From the NCBI GenBank assembly GCA_030545055.2, contig CM061531.1, forward strand, positions 52,778,705-52,842,704: a stretch of 64,000 nt of DNA, written 5' to 3'. This document shows positions 34,298-46,444 of the stretch, piece after piece (positions within the stretch are counted from its first letter, which is position 1; every line of letters begins with the position of its first letter). The notes under the pieces were generated by a model. The model made no database searches. It was not told the DNA's origin and saw only the letters and a program-made list of their open reading frames with translations. Origin of the DNA: Neoaliturus tenellus. Its lineage: Eukaryota > Arthropoda > Insecta > Hemiptera > Cicadellidae. The translations under genes and the position numbers were made by a program.

Positions 34298-34339
34298 GGT
34301 GTAGTTAAAAGACATCATTTAAATACAAGCGAGAACTAA
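34298..34339 (-). promoter_or_regulatory. Conserved promoter-like block of the Helitron leader
   Basis: A ~42-bp block reads, on the minus strand, TTAGTTCTCGCTTG, TATTTAAATGATGTCTTTTA, then ACTACACC. The TTTAAA (34318-34323) could serve as a TATA box, with a TCACTG initiator-like site about 30 bases further on and the ATG 117 bases away. The same block occurs two or three times in most downstream units (for example 36642, 36923, 39328, 39529, 39799, 42161, 42447, 46157), usually near a degenerate copy of the start of the gene. The promoter role is inferred from position and conservation. Confidence 0.5.
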
Positions 34340-34574
34340 ATAGCGCTCCAAGCGACATCTTTAAGAACTAACGTACTTCCTTACCGACACCTCGTCTTTT
34401 TAGCATTTTTTATAATTTGAAAGTTGAAAATTTGTAGTTTGATGATTTTCCCTAAATTGAAACATCTCAAAGAATGTTCGTTCCAAATTTCAAGTCTCTA
34501 GCTTAAACGGTCGCTTCAGGACTTTAAGATCATCAGTGAGTCAGTCAGTTACACATAGGGCTGTATATATTATA

Positions 34575-37216
34575 GACTCGCCTACGGCTCGATGGGGGCT
34601 CCGCCCCCATGCCCCCTTTGGAGGTTGCCCCGAATTCGTTGAATAATTTAAAGTCAAGTATTGAACAGGCTAGTTCCACCAACTAACTGGACAGCGAAGA
34701 CAGTAACAAAACGGGCTAATACGCACTCTTCACAATCAATAATAATAATAACAATAATATCCTTTGAAAATATTTCACGGGGCTCAGCCCCCATGCCCCC
34801 TAGTTGATTTTACTAATTTCGCTAATCATTCACAAAGTCTCAAATAATGAACTTTCTAGTTCCACTAAAGTACTGAACAGGCTAGTTCCATCGAAGTCTT
34901 GAAAAGCTAAGTTTTAAATTACGTGTAACTCTACTACAAAAGTGTGTGATACTAACTCCTCCACGTTACCAACCACTTGGTCTGGAACGTCAACGATTTT
35001 AGATGCGGCACAGAAAAATTGCAATGGGGCAAAATTAATCCAAATTAAGTATCTTTAAATTAAATTTTCATTGATAAAAAAAATGTAATGTGCCCACTAT
35101 AGCAAAACAATGATGCTACAAAATAGAAAATAATTGATTATGTGAAAATAACTATTAAAATGATAAAATAATCAAGCTATAATAATGCATAAACTAAAGA
35201 AATTGAAAGTAACACTTAAACCAAATCTAACATCGCCAACCACGATATTAAAAGAATCAGAAAATAAAAACTAATAAAAATTGAAGTTTTGAAAAGCTAA
35301 ATTATTAATTTACTTGTAACTCTACTAAAATGTGTGATGCTAACTATTCCACGTTACCAACTACTTAGTCTGAAACGTCAACGAGTTAACATGCGTCACA
35401 TTAAAATTGCAATGGGTCAAAATTATTCCAAATTAAGTATTTTTAAATGAGATTTTCGTAAATTTTAAAAATAATGTAATATGCCCATTAGAGTAAAACA
35501 ATAATGCTAAAAAATAGAAAATAACCAATAGTAAGTGTGAAAATTACTATTAAAATAATAAAAAATCAAGCTATGCTAGTTAATAAACTTAAGAAATTAA
35601 AAATACAATTTGAACTAAATATAGTATTGCCAACCACGATATTAAAAGAATCTGCTGATACAAACTAATTAAAAATAAAAACTTGTAAATTTCAGGATAT
35701 AGAAGAAAAACGTTTAAATTACTGAAATAGCAAATAACATTCAAATCAATAAGCGAAAACAAGAATTAAATAACATGAAAACTAAATCATTGGAAATAAT
35801 AAAAACGGGGTAGATTCGCAAAAAACCCCTACTATTACAAACTACTACTAATTATAAGAATATAAAATCTAGACCTGTGAAATAATAATTTATCCATAAA
35901 AACCTGTTAGTTTTGTTCAATAGCCGTTTAAAAATTCTTAAAAACATATTTTAAGTGTGTATTAAAATAAAATATAAAACACTGATTATAAACAATGCAG
36001 AAAGATAACACTTAACTGTCTATTAAGTATCGTACTAAGTAATAGAAGTATATAACGTTAAGATCACGGCACGAGCTACACAGAAAATTCATTGAATGCG
36101 TAATTCGGCTGAGGGGTTCACATGGGGTGAATTTGAATAAGTAATCTAAAATAAATTGAAATTAAACGAGAACCTAACATTTAAATCTATTACTTTTGTT
36201 CAACACTTATTTAAACATTCTCAAAAACAAATTGTAAGTGTGAAAAATTCGAATATAAGACACTGAATATAAATCAAACAGAAAGATAATAATAAACTGT
36301 CTATTAAGTATTGTACAAAGTAATCGAAGTATGTTACATTAAGATCACGGCTCAAGCTTCACAGAAAATCCATTCAATGTGAAGTTCGGCTGAGAATAAT
36401 CCCGTGTGAATTTGAATAAGTAATCTAAAGTAGATTGAAACAAAACGAGAACCTACATTTAAATCTGTTAGTTCAGCTAAACAGTTATTTAAAAATTCCC
36501 TAAAACATATTTATGATGTGTGTAAAATATAAAAGAAACGATCTTTCAATGCAGCAGAATCTCATTGCTATATTGAAGTCAAATGGATAACGGTTTGTTA
36601 TATATGAGGGATACTAACGTTACCAACAGCAAGGAAGCAGGTGTAGTTAAAAGACATGATTTAAAAACAAGCGAGAACTAAGTGACTATTCACCCGCCAT
36701 GGGAAATTAATTCATAGTAGAAGAAAATTCACCTTTGGTAAACATTCAAGATAGCGCATATTATGCATAAGCTACAAATTAGGGTATTATCACTGTATAT
36801 ATTATCGAGTATAACCCTGGGTCCCTGGTGAAATAACCCGCTCTCAATACAAAATAACGCCGTAGGGTACAATATATATTAGAGTCTATCCATCGAAGGA
36901 TACAATGAGTATATGAAACACGGGTGTAGTTGAAAGAGATCATTTAAACACGAGCGAGAACTAAACCTGAAGAGTGATCTACGATACCACGCGGTGATAT
37001 ACGCTGATACGGCTGAACTACGTTACCGACAAATCTATATTTTTTACCTTTTTATAGTTTAAAATTAAAAAAGTTGTAGTTTTATGATTTTCCCTAAATT
37101 GAAACATCCCAATGAATGTCCATGCCAAATTTCAAGTCTTTAGCTTAAACGGTCGCTTCAGGAATTTAAGATCATCAGTGAGTCAGTCAGTTACACATGG
37201 GGCTGTATATATTATA
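34575..37216 (-). mobile_element. Non-autonomous Helitron unit U1 (type B, 2642 bp)
   Basis: Bounded by the standard boundary (CTCGCCTACGGCTCG plus hairpin) at 34578 and 37220. It lacks the Rep/helicase gene. Internally it repeats CCACGTTACCAAC, GATATTAAAAGAATC and AAATTTAAGTGTG-like blocks twice. The 5' part (high coordinates) has promoter-like blocks at about 36642 and 36923, and between them a degenerate copy of the first ~45 codons of the protease-like domain (about 36723-36840; GGTGAATTTTC = GEFS and CACCAGGG = HQG can still be read on the minus strand). The hairpin is the 5G/5C form. Confidence 0.75.
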
Positions 37217-40092
37217 GACTCGCCTACGGCTCGATGGGGCTTCGCCCCATGCCCCTTAGGGGTTTCCCTAAATTGGTAAATTAATAAGAAGTCAAGTTGT
37301 TAAACAGGTTAGTTCCAACCGAAGAACGGGTCAGCCGAGACAGTAACAAAACTATCTAATACTCTAAATTCACAATCGATAGTAAAAAAAGCTTTAATAA
37401 TCTCCTATTAGTAGGTTTTAATACTCCTCCTTAGTAAATAGTTTTAAAAAAAATTGAGCTGTGAGATAAATATTATTTATGTAAATATTCTAGGTGTTAT
37501 GCTTGATGGAGGGTCCAACCCAATAATTGGTTGCCCCAATTCCTTAAATTACTGTCAAAACCTCATACAATGAACAGGCTAGTTGAGGGCTCAACTCCAA
37601 CGGCAGTAACAGAAGCTGCCAATATACACTACTCACAATAAATAATAATAAGCTTTGAAATTTGCTCACGGCTCATGGTATAATCCCACTCCCCCCTTAA
37701 TTCGTAAAAAATATAATGGAGTTGTGAAATATTAATGAACTATGTAAATAGTCATGCTCAAAAGTTGTGTAAAAATTTGGAGATACGATTATGATTGCAC
37801 ATGATTGAGGTAATAATAGCTGTATTCTGAAAAGATAAAAGTGGAATAAAATTATAAGTTTATATAGAGGATCGTTGTATGTAATAGAAGAAAAACGGGA
37901 CAAAATCAAGATATATGAAATTATAAAAAAAAATGGTATAGGCTAAGATGCTTCAGTTCCGCCACGGGGTGGCCAAGAAACGCAGGAATCATATATGTAC
38001 CATATAGAGAAACGATAACAATTTTATCATTCAAAATCAGAAATTATTAGTTTAACAATTTTAAATGTTATATATATATATATATATATATTAGTTCAGA
38101 AAATTAATAAAAATAGAGCCCTAGTAGTATGTAATAGATCACCGGGTATTAGGTACTATAATCATGAAGTCTTTAAGTCTTTATATAGTCTTAAAATGAA
38201 GAAAGTTGCAACTTAAGAACCATAAAATCGGCGTACATTATGCATTTTCAACCAATGGTAGTAAAAAAAAACCAATTGTGAAATAATAGCCAAAAAAGGA
38301 TTATCGGTTAAATTAAAATATACTGAAAGAGTTACAATAACTGATAAGTATAGAATAGTTTTAAATTACAACAATAATAGGGTTAATCGAGACTTTAGGT
38401 GAGAGCACTGCATTGAGGAAGTTTGACGGACAAAGTGGCAGCGAGAAAAATTACTATTGAGTTTAATTCAATTGGTTATTATAATATTTCTCAGCCCGAT
38501 GGGTCATCAGATATGTAGATGGTTTAAAAAAAACGTCGGAAGTAGGTAAACATTAGCCAAGGTAAGAATGGAAAGTTCAATCGTTCTATAACTTGATATG
38601 TTCAATCGTTTCCTAAACTAAAATCTAAGCCTGATTGGACGGCAGCAAATAGGTCAAAGACCGGATGTCAAACGTGTTGGGACACGTTCAACCTTCAAAG
38701 TAAAACTGCACCAGAACTATCAACTGAAGCGCTATATTCAATCTGGGGATTCATATAGAGAGACAGCATACAAATAGTAGAAAATTAAGAATAATTACTG
38801 TATTAGGGTTTTTTTTGTGCGAAAACCTACAAGAAATTTTCCAGCATGAGAAGACTAAAGTCTAGAAAATGTAGTAAGACCTACAATATTTTTAGCAATT
38901 AATCATTTACTTTGCGGGCGTTACTGCGGCAAAAAATATGCAGTACTAGAATAATATGTTTAAAGTATTCGCACAAGCTTCGTAGAGCTCACCATAGTAA
39001 TGATAAAATTAATAATATAATATTGTAACAAAGTATTCCAGCACTACGCTCAATCGTCTCTCAAAAGACAAGAGTAATAGCAATAGCCAATATGAACAAA
39101 TGAATTTAAATAAAACGAAACGAGAACCTCACATTTCAATCAACATTTTCGTATTACTTTAGAGTACGTGCATTAAATTTATTTCACCATCCTTAAAACA
39201 AATGCTATATTACAGTTACAGCTATATTACAATATACTGTAAACTGAAATTTACACTAACGTAGTTTATACAACGCTTAAGATCACTGCTCAGCAAAACT
39301 GTCACGAAAACTTCATCAGGAACAGGTGTGGTTAAAAGACATAATTTAAATACAACCGAGAATTAAGCGACCTTAATTTAAAGTTACTATAGAAATCATA
39401 GCGGACATCACCTAAATGTAAATATACGCTTTCGATTCAGTAAACTTCATTTTCAATAATAACACAACAATCAGAAGGAAAACCATACGCAAACAACTAT
39501 GCACCCAATTGAGAGTAATTATCAGGAAGAGGTGTAGTTAAAAGACATCATTTAAATACAAGCGAGAACTAAGCGACTATAATAGCGCTCCAAGCGATAT
39601 CTTTAAGAACCAACCTACTTCCTTACCGACACCTCGGTATTTTTATAATTTGAAAGTTGAAAATTTGTAGTTTTTGGGCATAATAAAATCAAAGCTAGTA
39701 TTACCCTGGTGAAATAACCCGCTCTCAATGCATCGAATCACCGTCGTGTACATGAAGATGTTCATGTTCGTATGAAATACAATATTTGTATCAAACACGG
39801 GTGTAGTTGTAAGAGATCATTTAAACACGAGCGAGAACTAAACCTGCAAGATCTACGTTACCCAAACGGTGATATATGCTCACACGGCTGAACTACGTTA
39901 CCGACAAATCTATATTTTTTACCTTTTTTATAGTTTAAAAGTAAAAAAATCGTAGTTTTATGATTTTCCCTAAATTGAAACATCTCAAAGAATGTCCATG
40001 CCAAATTTCAAGTCTCTATCTTAAACGGTCGCTTCAGGACATTACTATCATCAGTGAGTCAGTCAGTTACACATAGGGCTGTATATATTATA
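37217..40092 (-). mobile_element. Non-autonomous Helitron unit U2 (type A, 2876 bp)
   Basis: This is the type A reference. It opens with the 4G/4C hairpin (ATGGGGCTTCGCCCCAT), a second boundary-like block at 37504-37560, a 3' region shared with U0 (CAGTTCCGCCACGGGGTGG, about 37954) and a (TA)11 tract near 38070. The leader side has promoter-like blocks at 39328, 39529 and 39799. At 39383-39450 (minus) an ATG and about 20 codons aligning with GDVRFDYYSN of the protease-like gene remain, with a frameshift, before the sequence diverges. It is nearly identical to U5, U6 and U9. Confidence 0.8.
39383..39450 (-). pseudogene. Fossil start of the Helitron gene in unit U2
   Basis: The minus strand reads ATG AAG TTT ACT GAA TCG ... 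then, one frame over, GGTGATGTCCGCTATGATTT (GDVRYDF). This corresponds to the first ~22 codons of the U0 gene, including the HQGD region where CAT TTA replaces CAC CAG. It ends at YSN, next to another promoter-like block. Equivalent fossils lie at matching positions in U5, U6, U8 and U9. It is non-functional. Confidence 0.65.
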
Positions 40093-42746
40093 GACTCGCC
40101 TACGGCTCGATGGGGGCTCCGCCCCCATGCCCCCATAGGGGTTGCCCTAAATTTGTAGAATAATTTAAAGTCAAGTATTGAACAGGCTAGTTCCACCAAC
40201 TAACTGGACAGCGAAGACAGTAACAAAACGGGCTAATACGCACTACTCACAATCAATAATAATAATAACAATAATATCCTTTAAAAATATTTCACGGGGC
40301 TCAGCCCCCATGACCCCTAGTTGATTTTACTAATTTCGTTAATCATTCACAAAGTCTCAAATAATGAACTGTCTAGTTCCACCAAAGTACTGAACAGGCT
40401 AGTTCCATCGAAGTTTTGAAAAGCTAAGTTTAAAATTACGTGTAACTCTACTACAAAAATGTGTGATACTAACTCCTCCACGTTACCAACCACTTGGTCT
40501 GGAAGGTCAACGATTTAAGATGCGTTACAGAAAAATTGCAATGGGGCAAAATTAATCCAAATTAAGTACCTTTAAATTAAATTTTCATAGATAAAAAAAT
40601 GTGATGTGCCCACTATAGCAAAACAATAATGCTAAAAAATAGAAAATAATTGATTATGTGAAAATAACTATTAAAATAATAAAATAATCAAGCTATAATA
40701 ATGCACAAACTAAAAGAAATTGAAAGTAACACTTAAACCAAATCTAGCATCGCCAACCACGATATTAAAAGAACCGGAAAATAAAAACTAATAAAAATCG
40801 AAGTTTTAAAAAGCTAAGTTATTAATTTACTTATAATTCCACTAAAATGTGTGATGAAAACTATTCCACGTTACCAACTACTTAGTCTGAAACGTCAACG
40901 AGTTAACATGCGTCACATTAAAATTGCAATATGTCAAAATTATTCCAAATTAAGCATTTTTAAATGAGATTTTCGTACATTTTAAAAATAATGTAATATG
41001 CCCATTAAAGTAAAACAATAATGCTAAAAAATATAAAACAACCAATAATAAGTGTGAAATTACTATTAAAATAATAAAAAATCAAGCTATGCTAGTTAAT
41101 AAACTTAAGGTATTAAAAATACAATTTGAACTAAATATAGTATCGCCAACCACGATATTAAAAGAATCGGCTGATACAAACTAATTAAAAATAAAAACTT
41201 GTAAATTTCAGGATATAGAAGAAAAACGTTTAAATTACTGAAATAGCAAATAACATTCAAATCAATAAGCGAAAACAAGAATTAAATAACATGAAAACAA
41301 AATCATGGGAAATAATAAAAACGGGGTAGATCCGCAAAAAAACCCTACTATTACAAACTACTAATTATAAGAATATAAAATCTAGACCTGTGAAATAATA
41401 ATTTATTCATAAAAACCTGTTAGTTTTGTTCAATAGCCGTTTAAAAATTCTTAAAAACATATTTTAAGTGTGTATTAAAATAAAATATAAAACACTGAAT
41501 ATAAATAATGCAGAAAGATAATAATTAACTGTCTATTAAGTATCGTACTAAGTAATAGAAGTATATAACGTTAAGATCACGTCACGAGCTACACAGAAAA
41601 TTCAATGAATGCAAAATTCGGCTGAGAGGTTCACATGGGGTGAATTTGAATAAGTAATTTAAAATAAATTGAAATGAAACAAGAACCTAACATTTAAATC
41701 TGTTCTTTTTGTTCGACACTTATTTAAACATTCTCAAAAACAAATTTTAAGTGTGAAAAAATCTAATATAAGACACTGAATATAAATCAAACAGAAAGAT
41801 AATAATTAACTGTCTATTAAGTATTGTACAAAGTAATCAAAGTATGTTACGTTAAGATCACGGCTCAAGCTTCACAGAAAATCCATTCAATGCGATATTC
41901 GGCCGAAAGAATAATCCCGTGTACATTTGAATAAGTAATCTAAAATAAATTGAAACAAAACGAGAACCTAACATTTAAATCTGTTAGTTCTGCTCAACAG
42001 TTATTTCGAAATTCCCTAAGACATATTTATGATGGGTGTAAAAATATAAAAGAAACTAGCTTTCAATGCAGCACAATCTCATAGCTATTTTGAAGTCAAG
42101 TGGATAACGGTTTTTGGTTTTAAATGTGAGGGATGCTAACGTTGCCAACAGCAAGAAAGCAGGTGTAGTTAAAAGATGTGATTTAAATACAAGCGAGAAC
42201 CAAGCGTCTATTCACCCGCCATAGGAATTTAATCCATAGTAGGAGAAGAAAATTCACCTTTGGTAAACATTCAAAATAGCGCATATGTTGCATTAGCTAC
42301 AAATTTGGCATTATCACTGTATATATTATAGACGAGTATAACCCTGGGTCACTGGTGAAATGACTCGCTCTCAATGCAGAAAAACACCGTAAATCATTTT
42401 TACTTAGAGTCTATCCATTGATGGATACAACACTCATATCAAAGACGGGTGTAGTTGAAAGAGATCATTTAAACACGAGCGAGAACTAAACCTGAAGAGT
42501 GATCTACCATACCACGCGGTGATATACGCTGATACGGCTGAACTACGTTACCGACAAATCTCTATTTTTTACCTTTTTTATAGTTTAAAAGTAAAAAAGT
42601 TGTAGTTTTATGATTTTCCCTAAATTGAAACATCTCAAAGAATGTCCATGCCAAATTTCAAGTCTCTATCTTAAACGGTCGCTTCAGGAAATTAATATCA
42701 TCAGTGAGTGAGTGAGTCAGTTACACATGGGGCTGTATATATTATA
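40093..42746 (-). mobile_element. Non-autonomous Helitron unit U3 (type B, 2654 bp)
   Basis: Same architecture as U1 with scattered differences, and nearly identical to U10 except for the tract described in the findings. Hairpin 5G/5C. Promoter-like blocks lie at 42161 and 42447, with a degenerate protease-domain start between them (about 42241-42370). U2+U3 together form a ~5.53-kb A+B dimer that recurs as U9+U10. Confidence 0.78.
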
Positions 42747-44281
42747 GACTCGCCTACGGCTCGATGGGGGCTCCGCCCCCATGCCCCCTTAGGGGTTGCC
42801 CAGAAAATCGTTAATTGTTGTTTAAGTCGCATATAATGAACCGAATACAAATAAATATAAGTGTTTGTAAATGAGCAAAATAGCAAAATAAATGAGTTTG
42901 TAAGTAATGAAAATATATTCGCTTACGGCTCGTTTTCAGAGGATCTTTCCCCAAACCCCCTTCCTAATTCCCCCGAATTCTATAAAGGCTAATGGAGTTG
43001 TGAATAAATTTATAAATTTATGTAGGTATTGTACAAGTATATACTTAAAGTTGATAAACTTATAATTAAGATAATAGAGTGGATGTTCTGTAAATAAGTT
43101 TCGCATAATAAGTAAGGTATTGAGGAAGAATAGAGTTGACTTAAGTAGGAGGATAATAATTGTGACTTAGGAGTTTTGGCAGGAATTTGATTGGTTTTTA
43201 AGTATTAGTTACCATTGAAGTATATTAAAATAAATGTGTTGGAATGGGAAGAATACTAGTAATTTATTGTATTCAGTGCAAAAATTATAAAAGAAGTATA
43301 AATACATTTATGAAAAAATTTATGGATAAACTGAATAAAAATGTGCAGTAGATCATCGAAAACAATGAAAAATTCCATTGAAACAAATGAATTGGAAATC
43401 TTATCAAATTGGATAAAACCCGCCAAAAATCCCTTTTATTCACAAAAAATACTATTCTGTTAAAATCCTTCAATTAGTTGTGTTTAAATTCCAGGTAATA
43501 ACTTAACAATCCAGTAATATTGAACATACAATGATAAGTACATAATGTAATATTGGCATTCATTACAGTTCCTTCATTTCAGTTCTTAAACTTTTAAATT
43601 TACCTAATTTCCTAAAAAATTACTGTCAAGTCAAATAATAAAACTTCAATTTTCTAAATACAATAATACAATAGCTACCAACAAAAGTATGTTAAATAAT
43701 GGTTTAAATATCAAAATCACCATAAACATCAGAGGACGTACGTTTTAGCCGTAGGACCAGGTCAGTAAATAACAATCACACTAAAACAATTAGTTGCTTG
43801 ATACAGCGATTCGTTCCGACTAACAGTCAAAGAAGAATACGTGATATTGGAAATCATCATGATAATTTTTATGTTTGATAATTTAATTGATATTGGTAAT
43901 GTGCAAGATATGTCTATGCGCAAAGTGAATGTTCTAAGTAAAATATTACAGTAGTTGTAAAACAACATTGGCTAACACACTACTCAAATTAATAATGATA
44001 AAAACTTTTAATGTTCCTATAGCTTTATTTTAAAATTCTTTCATAATGCTCCTTAATTAGTATAAGAATTTAGAGATGTGAATTAATAATCAACCATTTA
44101 AATATTCTATGTATTGTGCTGGACGGAGGCTCCAGCCTCTTGCCCCCTTATTGGTTGCCTCAAATTGTTAACTGATATACAAATTTCAAGCATTGAATAG
44201 GCCAGTAGAGGGCTCACCCCCATACCCCTTCGTTGTGTTCTAAAGTCTAAAACATTTAAGATATTCCCGTTATGTTTAAAA

Positions 44282-44661
44282 ATGAAATTGTTAATTTTGT
44301 TAGATACTCTCACTATTTTGATTAGGGCATGTGTGTGCCTTCTTGGGCCAGAGAATATTGTACGAATTCAGTGAATGCAAAATTCAAACGTAACTGCAGT
44401 TAGACCTACTAAACTACAGTATATGAAACATAGTAATAATAAAAGTTGCGAATCGGTCTTAAGGGTTAACGATGAAATTGTTAATTTTGTTAGATACTCT
44501 CACTATTTTGATTAGGGCATGTGTGTGCCTTCTTGGGCCAGAGAATATTGTACGAATTCAGTGAATGCAAAATTCAAACGTAACTGCAGTTAGACCTACT
44601 AAACTACAGTATATGAAACAGAGTAATAATAAAAGTTGCGAATCGGTCTTAAGGGTTAACG
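44282..44661. repeat. 190-bp perfect-looking tandem duplication
   Basis: The 190-bp segment starting ATGAAATTGTTAATTTTGTT and ending in CTTAAGGGTTAACG is repeated immediately. I see one difference (AACATAGTAAT against AACAGAGTAAT). It is a very recent duplication or an assembly join. Confidence 0.9.
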
Positions 44662-44975
44662 ATACGACAAAAAGTGAAAAGTCCAAAGTTTTAATGCCAC
44701 TAATTTACTAAGAATATAATAAAGTATTATGTTCAACGGATAAATCCATTCATAATCAACAGGTTAAAGAAAAATACATATTAATATCTGGCATAAAAGT
44801 ATCATTTCTTTTTTTAGGATGTTTAACTTCTAAATTTAGATAGTTTCCTTTTAAAATCAGTGTCAAGCAAAATGAATACAAAACTTTAAGGTTCTAAATA
44901 CAATATTACATTAGTTACTAACAAATTATGCCAAATAATAATTAGCACTGCAAATTTACCTCAGACAGTCGGAAA

Positions 44976-45020
44976 TATATTTATTTGAAGTATATTTATT
45001 TGAAGTATATTTATTTGAAG
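44976..45020. repeat. 15-bp repeat, three copies
   Basis: TATATTTATTTGAAG occurs three times in tandem, followed by a partial copy (TAAATATGG). Confidence 0.9.
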
Positions 45021-45230
45021 TAAATATGGTACGGGTTTGACTTAAAATTAGTGACTTCTACTCTGCAAAGATGACTTCCGGTACATCCTGTCCATTAATT
45101 TCACTGTCACCGGTTTATCAATGATGGATCACTTGGTTTTTGTTAAAATAAGTTCTGTACATTTTAAAATGGGTGTACAGGTGATCTGGGTCCACTCAGT
45201 ATAATAGAGATTTAGTTAAAACCAAGGTAC

Positions 45231-45297
45231 TACCATTGACTATGTACACTAACATGCTATGAGAAAACTACTCACGTAGTGTACAAAGTCAATGGTA
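45231..45297. repeat. 20-bp inverted repeat (hairpin, 27-nt loop)
   Basis: TACCATTGACTATGTACACT (45231-45250) and its near-perfect reverse complement AGTGTACAAAGTCAATGGTA (45278-45297) have one mismatch. RNA could fold into a stem-loop, but nothing else indicates a microRNA gene. Confidence 0.7.
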
Positions 45298-45940
45298 CTA
45301 CTAATGTAACTTTAATCGAATTGCATGTGAAGTTTAAAACAAAATGCTAAAATAAATGCTTATGTTTAAATTTGACCGAAATCAACCGAACTTCACTTGA
45401 ACACTATCTGGTAAATATGGTGTGTTAATGCGAAATATCAATAACATGAGAATTCTATGGAGAGCACTAAGCCTTTCCTTAGAGTCTCGTCTCAATCTTG
45501 CAAACAGCTACGACTAGAATGAAAATTAACTGAGTGTAAAGAAATTTGTTCAACGAAATAAGTACGAGAACCAAACCTGGTCACCTATGTACGAGAACTA
45601 AGTCGCAAGTCAGTCAAAACAACGTTTACAGACATCTCAGGGTGTAATTGCGACAGTTCAAATAAATAAAGACGAGAACTAAGTCGCAACTTGGCGGCGC
45701 TCCGGTGGCCAAGTTTGGAACTACATTGTTAAGGTTACTTCTAACCATGGCGAGAAACTAAGCTTATAATGCAAAATGTTTTATCCTTAAAGAAAAAAAT
45801 GTTCAACTTTAGTATTATTCCCTTTTTTTACATTTAATCCTATCAGTATACCAAATTTTGGTTCACTATCTGAATTGCAAGTTGATAAACATTTCTATCC
45901 CATATAAATGAGTCAGTCATTCAGTTACATATAGGGCTGC

Positions 45941-46444
45941 TAAATAAAAAGATAGGAGATGAAAATTCACCATTAACAAACTTCCATGCTAGCGCACATG
46001 CAGCATTACCTATACACTGGGCTTTATTACTGTAGGAATCATAGCGGGTACACCCTGGTGAGACGACCCACTCTCCATACAGTAAAACTACATCAAAACA
46101 ATTAAAATTGAACTCTACACATATTCAAAAACTAATACTGTGATAAATGCAAACACGGGTGTAGTTGAAAGATCTCATTTAAACACGAGCGAGAACTAAC
46201 GTGATCTACGTTACCCAAGCGGTGATATGTGCTCACACGGCTGAACTGCGTTACCGACATATCTATATTTTTTACCTTTTTTATATATTAAAAATGAAAA
46301 ATTGCTAGTTTTTAGATTTTTTTATGAATGTTAATCATGTAAGCTAAGAGGATGCCAAATTTCAAGTCCCTAGCTTGAATGGTTTTGTCAGAACTTTTAT
46401 ATACATCAGTCAGTCAGTTACACATGGGGCTGTATATATTATAG
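45941..46444 (-). mobile_element. 5'-fragment of a Helitron unit (U4b, ~504 bp)
   Basis: From the 5' end at 46444 this piece holds the microsatellite, leader, promoter-like block (46157) and the gene's first ~50 codons. It then joins directly to the leader end of U4a at CTAAATAAAAAG. The unit is cut off inside the coding region, so it is a partial copy or a prematurely ended rolling-circle product. Confidence 0.65.
45950..46093 (-). pseudogene. Best-preserved fossil of the protease-like N-terminus (U4b)
   Basis: Minus-strand codons from ATG at 46093 align with the U0 gene. FYCMESGSSHQG is readable (codon 2 is TAG, a stop). One base is then missing, and the next frame reads RYDSYSNKAQCIGNAACALA and continues to GEFSSPI. 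The Gln and Cys of the proposed active site are both kept. Differences from U0 at the protein level (V/I, A/G, NYLH/KFVN) show that this copy comes from a related but distinct Helitron gene. It is non-functional. Confidence 0.8.

Larger units (their letters stand above)
27886..34576 (-). mobile_element. Helitron unit U0 (coding, nearly complete)
   Basis: This is a rolling-circle transposon on the minus strand. The proposed 5' end is TCTATAATATATACAGCCC at 34576. The unit then has a GTGA/GTCA microsatellite and leader, a promoter-like block (34298-34339), the replicase/helicase gene (34201-28915), a repetitive 3' region and, near the 3' end, a GGGGC-GGA-GCCCC hairpin followed by CGAGCCGTAGGCGAG. 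Ends were set by comparing boundaries with eleven downstream units. The TC start fits Helitrons, but a canonical CTRR end was not found, so the exact borders may be off by tens of bases. The next unit adjoins head-to-tail at 34576. No other recognisable transposition gene is present in the array. Confidence 0.75.
42747..45940 (-). mobile_element. Divergent Helitron-related unit U4a (type C, ~3.2 kb)
   Basis: It starts with the standard boundary and 5G/5C hairpin, followed by unit-specific AT-rich sequence. Degenerate boundary-like blocks recur at about 42911 (CTTACGGCTCG) and 44124 (GGAGGCTCCAGCC). It also contains a 190-bp tandem duplication, a 15-bp triplicate and a 20-bp hairpin (separate entries). 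Its leader has several ACGAGAACTAAGTCGC-type blocks (45560-45690). Its 5' border (about 45940) is the microsatellite and TCAGTTACATATAGGGCTG without the terminal TATATATTATAGACTCG. Confidence 0.6.

Noticed and set aside
37697..37909. 70-codon minus-strand frame repeated at 46924, 49803 and 58203
   Set aside because: It starts at TTG, not ATG. It recurs only because the A units are near-identical, and it is altered by an indel in U8. No protein motif is visible.
45231..45297. microRNA precursor
   Set aside because: The stem is only 20 bp with a long loop, lies inside a transposon unit, and has no sign of a processed-arm pattern. It was kept only as an inverted repeat.
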